NCBI GenBank assembly: GCA_027486075.1
Contig: JAIXPU010000032.1
Span: 1-11,942 of the forward strand
Length of the DNA: 11,942 nt
Direction: 5' to 3'
Source of the DNA: Streptomycetaceae bacterium
GTDB taxonomy: Bacteria > Actinomycetota > Actinomycetes > Nanopelagicales > Nanopelagicaceae
Numbering within the stretch: position 1 is the first letter of the stretch; each line of letters opens with the position of its first letter. Positions 1 to 6,115 of this stretch are shown here, in pieces. The notes beneath the pieces are model-generated. The model was given only the letters and a program-made list of their open reading frames with translations, ran no database searches and had not been told where the DNA came from. The translations under genes were made by a program, and so were the position numbers.

Positions 1-41
1 CCTTTATCGCGAAGATTGAAGTCTTTAAGTGCGCTCATCAT
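1..41 (-). CDS. N-terminus of next transporter gene, probably livM permease (partial)
   Basis: An open frame starts with two adjacent ATG codons (41-39 and 38-36) and stays open to the left edge, giving about 13 residues (MMSALKDFNLRDK). Its start overlaps the livH stop in an ATGATG/TGA arrangement, the tight coupling usual inside ABC transporter operons. In branched-chain amino-acid transporters livH is normally followed by the second permease gene livM, and that is the only reason for the name; the visible residues are too few to recognise. A GAGGA stretch just upstream could serve as ribosome binding site for the second ATG. Identity is inferred, the open frame is seen. Confidence 0.5.
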   Translation of the reverse strand, partial: MMSALKDFNLRDK

Positions 42-991
42 GTCCTCGTCTGCTGTACAGCCTCACCAAAGAGGCCGTTCGGTTTGAATAGAAGGATAAG
101 AACTAGAACTACGAAGACGGTAACGGCCTTCCACTGAGAACCTAGGATTGCTGAAGCAAATTGCTCCATCATTCCAAGGGCCAGTCCGCCGTAGAAAGCG
201 CCTCGGATGTTTCCGATTCCACCAAGAACCGCAGCGGTAAAGGCGGCGATTCCCATATTGAATCCGACATTGAAGACAGTGTTTTCGTAGACGGTTGTGT
301 AGAGGAATGCCGCAGCACCTGTTGTGAGGCCACCAATAAGGAATGTCAAAGAAATAACCCGGTTGATATTGATACCCATCAACTTCGCATTTTCTTCTGA
401 TAACGAGACTGCGCGGATTGCCTTACCAAGTCGTGATCGGTTTACGAATTGGTCGAGGATTACGAAGATGATAATCGGGGCAACAATCGCCAACATGGTG
501 TCGATGCGGAAGTTAGCTCCAGCAATCTCGCCAAAACTCCACTTTTCAAGAAGTCTCGGGGCTGTACGTGGACGTGACTCTGTAAACATACGCATCGTCT
601 CCATGAGGAAGATAGAGACACCAATTGCCGAGATAAGTGAGGCTAGTCGGCTAGCACCTCGTGCACGAAGGCGACGGTATGCAACGAGTTCGACAATAAC
701 CGCGAGAACTGCGCAGGCAATCATTGAACCAACGAGGGCAATAACAAGTGTGTACACCAATTCAAATCCACCGAGTGGTTTTGCGGCAACTGGATGGCCG
801 AGTAGCTCGATTTCAACCCAAAGAACTGCAAATGTTCCGAGCATAAATACTTCAGAGTTTGCAAAGTTAATGAGTCTAAGTACTCCGTAGACCATCGTGT
901 AGCCAAGGGCTACCAGAGAATAAATGAGGCCGAGGGCTAGTCCTTGCAATGCAAGTGACCAGAACTGGGTCGTGATAACTGAGAAATTCAT
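38..991 (-). CDS. livH: Branched-chain amino-acid ABC transporter permease, LivH family
   Basis: This is a 317-residue integral membrane permease of the LivH type, which with a LivM partner forms the membrane channel of a HAAT-family ABC importer driven by LivG/LivF ATPases. The protein is hydrophobic throughout, with about eight membrane segments. The N-terminus carries the family-typical run from LALGLIYSLVALGYTMVYG to RLINFANSEVFMLG, and near the C-terminus AAVLGGIGNIRGAFYGG is the permease signature that contacts the ATPase. I chose ATG at 991-989. A TTG at 1009 in the same frame would add six residues but has no ribosome binding site and no family support. The Shine-Dalgarno match before the ATG is itself weak. 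It follows the binding-protein gene by 114 nt holding a large hairpin and overlaps the next gene by 4 nt, so it is probably expressed from the same transcript at a lower level. Substrate cannot be fixed from sequence: leucine/isoleucine/valine, other amino acids, urea and amides are all used by this family. Confidence 0.9.
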   Translation of the reverse strand: MNFSVITTQFWSLALQGLALGLIYSLVALGYTMVYGVLRLINFANSEVFMLGTFAVLWVEIELLGHPVAAKPLGGFELVYTLVIALVGSMIACAVLAVIVELVAYRRLRARGASRLASLISAIGVSIFLMETMRMFTESRPRTAPRLLEKWSFGEIAGANFRIDTMLAIVAPIIIFVILDQFVNRSRLGKAIRAVSLSEENAKLMGININRVISLTFLIGGLTTGAAAFLYTTVYENTVFNVGFNMGIAAFTAAVLGGIGNIRGAFYGGLALGMMEQFASAILGSQWKAVTVFVVLVLILLFKPNGLFGEAVQQTRT

Positions 992-1029
992 AGCAACCGA
1001 TCTGTGCAAGCCGAGTGAGTGTTATGAAA

Positions 1030-1065
1030 CGTGGCCACTTCCGCATTGCTGCGAAAGTGACCACG
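1030..1065 (-). promoter_or_regulatory. Long intercistronic hairpin between the SBP gene and livH
   Basis: On the minus strand, 15 bases (1065-1051) pair with 15 bases (1044-1030) around a 6-base loop (AGCAAT). Thirteen pairs are Watson-Crick and two are G-U wobbles, so the helix is unbroken only in minus-strand RNA; the plus-strand copy has two A-C mismatches. It begins 41 nt after the binding-protein stop and ends 38 nt before the livH ATG. No solid U tract follows (only TTTCAT), so it is more likely a 3' stability element or leaky terminator that keeps binding-protein mRNA more abundant than permease mRNA. The structure is seen; the role is inferred from similar binding-protein/permease junctions. 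Confidence 0.7.
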
Positions 1066-1105
1066 CCTTACTACATAGTGAAAGTATTTCTACAAAAACC
1101 GCTAA

Positions 1106-2257
1106 TTAAGCAATTGCGTCGTAGACGATCTTTCCGTTCTTTACAAGGTAACCACCGACGTCAGCTCCACCGATGATGTCTCCATAACGGTTGAACTTGA
1201 TTGAAGATCCGCCTGCACCCTTGAAGGTTGTGTTCTTTACACAGATCTGGATTGCTGGGCGGGTGAGCTTGCCCTGCTCGATACATGTAATGAATACGTT
1301 AGCTGCGTTGTATGCAGTTGCTGAGTAGAGGCCAGGAACCTTTACGCCTGTGATCTTCTGGAATGAAGCAAGTTCTGCTGCAGTAAGAAGTGAGTCGAAA
1401 GGAACATCAGCTGCTGTGAGGCGAACGCCGTCAGCTGCTGAGCCTGCTAGTTCAGGGAAGTCTGATGTGTTAACACCATCTCCAGCTGCAAGGATGCCCT
1501 TGTAGCCACCATCGCGAAGTGCCTTGAAGAACTTAGCTGCTTCAACTGTGTAACCACCGTAGATAACAACGTTAGCGCCCGATGCACGAACCTTTGATGC
1601 AACTGATGACCAGTCTGCAGTTCCGCGTGGAACTGAATCTGTACCTACAACACCGATCTTCTTAGCTGGTGCCATTGCGTACTTGATGAGACCTGCGCCG
1701 TATGTGGTCTGGTCGTCAACGAGGTAAAGCTTTGGTGATGTAACACCCTTAGTTGCATAGCGAACTAGTGCAGGTGCCTGGAATCCATCATGAGCTACGA
1801 CGCGGTGGAAGATTGGGAATCCACGGTCTGGAGCCTTTGGATCTGTGAGTGATACAGCTGATGCTGAAGGTGCAACCATTGTTAGACCAGCAGCCTTGTA
1901 TGCAGGGAATGAGTTACGAGCTTCACCTGAACATGATGTTCCGATAACGCCGATAACTGCCTTGTTAGCAGCAACACCTGGTGCGATGTTTGCAGCAACT
2001 GTTCCGTCGCACTGTGAGTCAGCCTTAATAAGGTTGATCTTTACAGCTGGGTTCTTTGCGTTGTAAAGCGCAATCGCCCATTCTGCGCCAGGGAACTGAT
2101 CCTGACCAAGCTGTGCATCTGGACCAGTTAGTGGGCCCTGAAATGCAAGTGTTACAGATGTCTTCTTAGCAGCGCTTGCTGGTGATGAAACAACTACGCC
2201 AAGGGCGAGAGTTGTAGCAGCAGCAATAGCAAGACCGCTTACGATCTTCTTATTCAT
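1106..2257 (-). CDS. Secreted branched-chain amino-acid-type ABC substrate-binding protein
   Basis: This is a 383-residue periplasmic-binding-protein type 1 (LivJ/LivK, Peripla_BP_6 fold) that captures an amino acid or related ligand outside the membrane and hands it to the LivHM permease encoded downstream. Residues 1-29 form a Sec signal peptide: MNKK, a hydrophobic core and a likely signal peptidase I site ASA|AKK at 27-30. No lipobox cysteine is present, although actinobacterial relatives are often lipoproteins. The mature N-terminus VTLAFQGPLTGPDAQLG and the stretch GTSCSGEARNSFPAYKAAG match the ligand-pocket regions of the family. An in-frame reading opens further upstream to 2410, but I chose ATG 2257-2255 because AGGAAGG lies 6 nt before it and a clean signal peptide starts there. 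It is preceded by a 170-nt structured leader and followed by a strong hairpin. The exact ligand is unknown. Confidence 0.9.
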   Translation of the reverse strand: MNKKIVSGLAIAAATTLALGVVVSSPASAAKKTSVTLAFQGPLTGPDAQLGQDQFPGAEWAIALYNAKNPAVKINLIKADSQCDGTVAANIAPGVAANKAVIGVIGTSCSGEARNSFPAYKAAGLTMVAPSASAVSLTDPKAPDRGFPIFHRVVAHDGFQAPALVRYATKGVTSPKLYLVDDQTTYGAGLIKYAMAPAKKIGVVGTDSVPRGTADWSSVASKVRASGANVVIYGGYTVEAAKFFKALRDGGYKGILAAGDGVNTSDFPELAGSAADGVRLTAADVPFDSLLTAAELASFQKITGVKVPGLYSATAYNAANVFITCIEQGKLTRPAIQICVKNTTFKGAGGSSIKFNRYGDIIGGADVGGYLVKNGKIVYDAIA

Positions 2258-2280
2258 GTATTGCCTTCCTGTTTTTTCAT
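2254..2280 (-). other. Possible 8-codon leader ORF overlapping the SBP start
   Basis: An ATG at 2280-2278 opens the frame MKKQEGNT and stops at TGA 2256-2254, sharing ATGA with the start of the substrate-binding protein. Its start codon lies in the 3' arm of the leader hairpin at 2276-2310. There is no convincing ribosome binding site before it, so it may never be translated. If it is translated, it would couple translation to the downstream gene. Confidence 0.2.
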
Positions 2281-2332
2281 GCTTTAAGTCCCGGGACAGG
2301 GAGGCATGAAGCGTAATGCTCAACCTACGCTT
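2276..2332 (-). promoter_or_regulatory. Two abutting stem-loops in the transporter leader
   Basis: In the minus-strand RNA, AAGCGTA (2332-2326) pairs perfectly with TACGCTT (2315-2309), enclosing a 10-base interval. Then TTCATGC (2310-2304) pairs perfectly with GCATGAA (2282-2276) around an interval that holds the palindrome GTCCCGGGAC (2288-2297). The stems share the two bases 2309-2310, so they are contiguous and slightly competing. The second ends 19 nt before the start codon and just before the AGGAAGG ribosome binding site. The placement suggests control of transporter translation or transcript elongation, possibly by the ANTAR protein encoded immediately upstream. That link is inference, and the loops do not obviously match published ANTAR hexaloop targets. 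Confidence 0.5.
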
Positions 2333-2345
2333 GAGACAAGGCGAA

Positions 2346-2397
2346 AGCCCTTTTTTCTCCGCCCAAGAGATTACTTTTTGATTACGAAATAAGGGCT
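2346..2397 (-). promoter_or_regulatory. Upstream leader region: long-range inverted repeat and direct repeat
   Basis: Between the response-regulator stop and the two stem-loops, AGCCCTT (minus strand, 2397-2391) can pair with AAGGGCT (2352-2346) across a 38-base interval. Inside that interval GTAATC occurs twice (2385-2380 and 2374-2369) separated by AAAAA, an 11-base period close to one DNA turn, as in operator half-sites. An AAAAAA run precedes the 3' arm. I cannot place a convincing -35/-10 pair, so the transcription start of the transporter operon is unresolved. Confidence 0.35.
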
Positions 2398-2427
2398 CTG
2401 AACTGCTCAAATGTGGCGCCGAGCGGT

Positions 2428-3036
2428 CTATTTATCGAGGGCTGCCTCTGGGGAGATAACGGCATGGGCGACCTCTTTCATGGTCAACCTTCTATCCATT
2501 GCAGCTCGCTGAATCCAAGAAAAAGCCTCAGGTTCAGAGAGGTTGAGAGCCTTCATCAAGATTCCCTTAGCCCTATCAATAATCTTTCGGGTCTCAAGGC
2601 GCTCATGTAGATCGGCGACTTCTTCAGCCAGAGATCTCATCTGGGTATGTCGACTGATGGCTATCTCAATAGCGGGTACGAGGTCGCCGATAGTAAATGG
2701 TTTGACCACATAGGCCATCACACCAGCATCACGAGCTCGTTCGACTAGTTCGCGTTGGCTAAAGGCAGTTAACATCAAAACAGGTGCGATAGAGATAATT
2801 TTCTCCGCAGCCGATATGCCATCAAGGATTGGCATCTTTACATCCAAGATTGCTAAATCTGGTCGATGCTCGGTAGCAAGTGCGATTGCCTCTTCACCGT
2901 TGGCAGCTTGCGCAACAACTGTGTAACCAGCCTCTTGCAACATTTCTACTAAATCCATACGGATAAGCGCTTCATCTTCAGCAACCAAGATTCGAACAGG
3001 TGTATTGCCTGTCTGAAGTGTTGCGTCGATGCTCAT
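2428..3036 (-). CDS. pdtaR: Response regulator with receiver and ANTAR RNA-binding domain (PdtaR-like)
   Basis: This 202-residue cytoplasmic two-component regulator acts by binding RNA as an antiterminator or translation regulator, not DNA. Residues about 14-130 are a CheY-like receiver: acidic pair E20-D21, phosphoacceptor D65 in LAILDVKMP, T90 and K112 in the VVKPF motif. Residues about 135-196 are an ANTAR domain, a coiled segment followed by IIDRAKGILMKALNLSEPEAF and RLTMKEVAHAVI with the conserved A, K-G and E-A-F positions. Length and domain order match mycobacterial PdtaR (Rv1626), which is phosphorylated by the kinase PdtaS; no kinase is encoded here. The ATG lies one base after the tRNA 3' end, has no usable ribosome binding site, and no later start preserves the receiver. 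It is therefore probably translated from a leaderless or tRNA-processed message. Function assignment is strong; the gene symbol is by similarity. Confidence 0.9.
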   Translation of the reverse strand: MSIDATLQTGNTPVRILVAEDEALIRMDLVEMLQEAGYTVVAQAANGEEAIALATEHRPDLAILDVKMPILDGISAAEKIISIAPVLMLTAFSQRELVERARDAGVMAYVVKPFTIGDLVPAIEIAISRHTQMRSLAEEVADLHERLETRKIIDRAKGILMKALNLSEPEAFSWIQRAAMDRRLTMKEVAHAVISPEAALDK

Positions 3037-3037
3037 G

Positions 3038-3110
3038 TGCCTCGAGTCGGATTCGAACCGACACTATGCAGTGTTTGAGACTGCCCTCTCTACCGTTGGA
3101 GTACCGAGGC
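3038..3110 (-). tRNA. tRNA with anticodon CAA (nominal Leu), short variable loop
   Basis: A complete 73-nt cloverleaf reads on the minus strand. The acceptor stem GCCTCGG (3110-3104) pairs with TCGAGGC (3045-3039) with one G-U, and the discriminator is A (3038). T8 and A14 are present, the D-stem CTC/GAG has three pairs and the D-loop holds GG and TA. The anticodon stem GCAGT/ACTGC encloses CTCAAAC, giving anticodon CAA (codon UUG, Leu). The variable loop is only 5 nt (ATAGT), and the T-arm is GTCGG-TTCGAAT-CCGAC. No CCA is encoded. Bacterial leucine tRNAs are class II with a long variable arm, so this class I shape is unexpected and the aminoacylation identity is uncertain. It lies between pyk and the response regulator and probably shares a transcript with the latter. 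Confidence 0.8.
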
Positions 3111-3118
3111 GTGAGCCA

Positions 3119-3146
3119 ATCCTAAGGCACTGCCTCCAAATAAGAA
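3119..3146 (-). promoter_or_regulatory. Possible promoter of the tRNA / response regulator unit
   Basis: A TAGGAT hexamer (3124-3119 on the minus strand) fits a sigma-70 type -10 box and lies 8 nt before the mature tRNA 5' end, so initiation would fall at or just before that end. TTCTTA, 16 nt upstream, is a poor -35. The spacer contains an 11-bp palindrome (3125-3135, AGGCAGTGCCT) that could be a protein site. Between the pyk stop and this region is a C/T-rich tract without a stem, so I see no clear terminator for pyk and read-through is possible. Confidence 0.3.
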
Positions 3147-3175
3147 AAAGGAGAAGAAAGAAAAGGATCTGAAGG

Positions 3176-4621
3176 TTAGCTTTTGCGATACGCAGCAGCA
3201 ACGCCGTTTACGGCATCTCCGACTTTATGTACACGCATTGCATTGGTTGAACCCGGAATCCCAGGAGGTGAGCCAGCAACAATCATCACTAATTCGCCCT
3301 CGTTGGCGCGCTTGCCATCGAGAAGCATTTTATCTGCCTGCAACACCATCTCATCTGTGTGCTTGACCATTGGAGTGACGAGGGATTCCACGCCCCAAGA
3401 AAGCGCCAATCGATTGTAAGTACCCTCCTCTGGAGTGATTGCAAGAATTGGAATTGGTGAGCGCAGACGGCTAATGCGTCGGGCAGAGTCTCCTGATTGC
3501 GTGAAGGTAACGAGGAACTTTGCACCTACAGTGGCGCCAACTTCAGAAGCTGCCTTAGTGATTGCCCCACCCTTGGTTCGTGGCGAATTCATCAACGGGC
3601 GGATACGTTCTAGACCAAGTTCTTCTGTTCGCTCAATGATGCGCGCCATTGTCTTGACCGCTTCAATAGCAAATTCACCAACTGAAGTTTCGCCAGAGAG
3701 CATAAGAGCATCTGCGCCATCGAGTACTGCGTTGGCGCAGTCGGTCGCTTCAGCGCGCGTTGGGCTGGAATTAGTGATCATGGAATCGAGCATCTGGGTT
3801 GCAACAATGACTGGCTTTGCTGCATCGCGAGCTAGTTCAACGCAACGCTTCTGCACCATAGGTACATCTTCGATAGGAAGTTCTACACCCAAGTCGCCAC
3901 GCGCAACCATGATTCCATCAAATGCTTCGACAATCTCAACGAGATTTGCAACAGCTTGAGGCTTTTCAATCTTGGCAATAACCGGAACGCGGATACCGAC
4001 CTCATCCATGATGGCATGTACATCTTTAATGTCAGCAGCGTTTCGCACAAAAGAGAGGGCAATAAAATCAGCGCCTGCGCGAAGTCCCCAGCGAAGGTCA
4101 TCTTCATCTTTTTCAGACATCGCTGGAACAGAAACGGCGACTCCTGGAAGATTGATTCCCTTGTTGTTGCTGACAAAACCTGGCTGGATGCACTTGGTGA
4201 CTACGTCGTTGCCTTTGACTTCAACAACTTCGACAGTGACTTTGCCATCATCGATAAGAATGCGATCTCCGGCTTTGCAATCCCCCGGTAGGCCTTTGTA
4301 AGTAGTTCCAACGCGCTCTTTAGTTCCGGGAACTTCATCAGTAGTAATTGTAAAAATGTCACCACGTGCCAATTCGTGTGGACCATTTTCAAAGCGCGCC
4401 AAGCGAATCTTTGGACCTTGTAGGTCAACCAATACCGCAATCGCCTTACCGGATTGTTTGGCAGCAGTGCGAACTCGATCGAGTCGGCCTTGGTGCTCTT
4501 CATAAGACCCGTGCGACAGATTGAGGCGCGCCATATTCATGCCTGCGGCAATGAGTTCACGGACTTTTTCGGGTGATTCAACGGCAGGACCAAGTGTGCA
4601 AACTATCTTCGCGCGACGCAT
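3176..4621 (-). CDS. pyk: Pyruvate kinase
   Basis: This 481-residue cytoplasmic enzyme catalyses phosphoenolpyruvate + ADP to pyruvate + ATP, the final step of glycolysis. The N-terminus RRAKIVCTLGPA and the substrate residues R32, N34, S36 and H37 in MARLNLSHGS are intact. The PEP/metal site includes K217 and E219 in VIAKIEKPQ and MVARGDLGVELP at 238-249, and the signature ATQMLDSMITNSSPTRAEA is at 274-292. The small beta-barrel domain sits at about 70-165 and a regulatory C-terminal domain follows residue 340. A Glu at 102 aligns, by my eye, with the residue marking K+-dependent enzymes such as PykF. Length is normal for a bacterial enzyme. The ATG (4621-4619) has an AAGGTAGG ribosome binding site. 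It starts 39 nt after gltD, so cotranscription with gltBD is likely, linking pyruvate supply with nitrogen assimilation. Confidence 0.97.
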   Translation of the reverse strand: MRRAKIVCTLGPAVESPEKVRELIAAGMNMARLNLSHGSYEEHQGRLDRVRTAAKQSGKAIAVLVDLQGPKIRLARFENGPHELARGDIFTITTDEVPGTKERVGTTYKGLPGDCKAGDRILIDDGKVTVEVVEVKGNDVVTKCIQPGFVSNNKGINLPGVAVSVPAMSEKDEDDLRWGLRAGADFIALSFVRNAADIKDVHAIMDEVGIRVPVIAKIEKPQAVANLVEIVEAFDGIMVARGDLGVELPIEDVPMVQKRCVELARDAAKPVIVATQMLDSMITNSSPTRAEATDCANAVLDGADALMLSGETSVGEFAIEAVKTMARIIERTEELGLERIRPLMNSPRTKGGAITKAASEVGATVGAKFLVTFTQSGDSARRISRLRSPIPILAITPEEGTYNRLALSWGVESLVTPMVKHTDEMVLQADKMLLDGKRANEGELVMIVAGSPPGIPGSTNAMRVHKVGDAVNGVAAAYRKS

Positions 4622-4660
4622 GTGCCTACCTTATCTATAGAGAGTGTGTACTAACGAGTT

Positions 4661-6115
4661 CTAAACCATGAGCGGACGAGTAGTTGGTTCGATTGGCGAA
4701 TGTAGTTGCGTTTCGCCAGTCAGATAACGATCTACTGCCGCGGCTGCTGAGCGACCCTCGGCAATAGCCCACACAATGAGTGACTGACCGCGACCTGCAT
4801 CACCGGCAACGAAGATTCCTTCTTCACTACTCTGGAAGTTTTCGTCGCGTGCGATATTTCCGCGTTCATCGAGCTTGACCTCAAGTTGGTCGATGAGTGC
4901 AGACTTTTCAGGACCAGTAAAGCCCATTGCAAGGAATACAAAGTCAGCGGGAAGTTCTTTTTCGGTTCCAGGAACTGGCTCAAACTTTCCGTTCTCAAAC
5001 TTTGTTTCAACAATCTTGAGCGCTTTGAGATTTCCTTGCCCATCCCCCACGAACTCTTGGGTACTAACAGAGAAAACGCGGTTATCAAGTTCTTCATGCG
5101 CGCTAGAGACTCGATAAATCATTGGATACGTTGGCCAAGGTTGTGAAGATGGTCGCTCTTCCGTTGGGCGAGGCATGATTTCAAGTTGTGTCACGCTGGC
5201 AGCGCCTTGGCGAACCGATGTACCCAAGCAATCCGCACCAGTGTCTCCACCACCCAAGATGATGACGTGCTTACCGGCAACGTTAATTGGAGACTCTTCG
5301 ATTTCACCGAGCGCTTGTTTATTTCCCCACGGCAAGAACTCCATCGCTTGATAGATACCCTTGTTATCACGACCAGGAATTGGAAGATCGCGCCACTGGG
5401 TAGCGCCAACAGCCAGTACAACTGCGTCGTACTTCGCACGCAAATCTGATCCAGTGAGTTCAACACCAACATTTACTCCTGGACGGAATCGTGTTCCTTC
5501 TTGCTCCATTTGAGTCAGACGTCGGTCAAGGATGTGCTTCTCCATTTTGAATTCGGGAATTCCGTAACGAAGGAGCCCGCCAATTTTCTCGGCGCGGTCA
5601 TAAACAGCGACTGTATGTCCGGCGCGAGTAAGTTGTTGCGCAGCCGCAAGACCAGCAGGACCAGAACCGATGACAGCAACTGTCTTTCCTGATAAACGAT
5701 CTGGGGCAAGTGGCTTTACATTATTGGCATCAAATGCTTCTTCAATCGTGCGAAGTTCAACCTGCTTAATGGTTACAGCATCACGATTGATACCAACTAC
5801 GCACGCTGTTTCGCATGGCGCTGGGCAGAGGCGACCTGTGAACTCTGGGAAGTTGTTGGTGGCGTGAAGGCGATCAATCGCTTCAACCTTGTCTCCACGG
5901 TAGATGAGATCATTCCACTCAGGGATGAGATTTCCGAGTGGGCACCCTGAATGGCAGAACGGAATACCGCAATCCATGCAACGACCAGCCTGCTTCTGCA
6001 GATGTTCAAAAGACTGTGGTTCGTAAACTTCTTTCCAATCCTTAATACGTACATCAACAGGTCTGCGCTTTGGAGTCTCGCGCGGAGTTGTCATAAATCC
6101 TTTTGGATCAGCCAT
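4661..6115 (-). CDS. gltD: Glutamate synthase (NADPH) small subunit
   Basis: This 484-residue flavoprotein accepts electrons from NADPH on FAD and passes them through iron-sulfur clusters to the large subunit GltB, supporting glutamine + 2-oxoglutarate to two glutamates. The N-terminal domain carries the cluster cysteines C46, C49, C54 and C58, then C97, C101 and C105 (LCPAPCETAC). The FAD Rossmann motif is VIGSGPAGLAAAQ (148-160) and the NADPH motif is ILGGGDTGADC (286-296). FAD also binds near FVAGDAGRGQSLIVWAIAEG (435-454). Length is normal for the family. The start ATG at 6115-6113 overlaps the gltB stop by 8 nt (ATGGCTGA), implying translational coupling and a matched subunit ratio. All expected cofactor residues appear present, so the enzyme should be functional. 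Confidence 0.97.
   Translation of the reverse strand: MADPKGFMTTPRETPKRRPVDVRIKDWKEVYEPQSFEHLQKQAGRCMDCGIPFCHSGCPLGNLIPEWNDLIYRGDKVEAIDRLHATNNFPEFTGRLCPAPCETACVVGINRDAVTIKQVELRTIEEAFDANNVKPLAPDRLSGKTVAVIGSGPAGLAAAQQLTRAGHTVAVYDRAEKIGGLLRYGIPEFKMEKHILDRRLTQMEQEGTRFRPGVNVGVELTGSDLRAKYDAVVLAVGATQWRDLPIPGRDNKGIYQAMEFLPWGNKQALGEIEESPINVAGKHVIILGGGDTGADCLGTSVRQGAASVTQLEIMPRPTEERPSSQPWPTYPMIYRVSSAHEELDNRVFSVSTQEFVGDGQGNLKALKIVETKFENGKFEPVPGTEKELPADFVFLAMGFTGPEKSALIDQLEVKLDERGNIARDENFQSSEEGIFVAGDAGRGQSLIVWAIAEGRSAAAAVDRYLTGETQLHSPIEPTTRPLMV

Noticed and set aside
324..890. 188-codon open frame on the plus strand inside livH
   Set aside because: It is the antisense shadow of the permease and has no recognisable domain.
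992..1009. TTG start six codons upstream for livH
   Set aside because: It has no ribosome binding site and the family N-terminus fits the ATG at 991.
2276..2332. Canonical ANTAR two-hexaloop target
   Set aside because: The loop sizes and bases do not match the A-then-G hexaloop pattern I know for EutV/AmiR-type targets, so I kept only the weaker regulatory-leader claim.
2258..2410. 51-residue N-terminal extension of the substrate-binding protein
   Set aside because: The extension is not signal-like and would bury the signal peptide; a good ribosome binding site and a textbook signal peptide start at 2257, and the extra region is the structured leader.
3125..3135. AGGCAGTGCCT palindrome as a pyk terminator hairpin
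   Set aside because: Only 1-3 loop bases would remain and no U tract follows; at most it is a DNA protein site.
3143..3175. C/T-rich tract after pyk as a functional element
   Set aside because: It is low-complexity sequence with no stem or repeat unit; it could affect transcription, but nothing supports a specific call.
3435..3959. 174-codon open frame on the plus strand inside pyk
   Set aside because: It is a low-complexity antisense shadow (Ser/Ala/Arg-rich) of a fully conserved pyruvate kinase; no ribosome binding site or family match.
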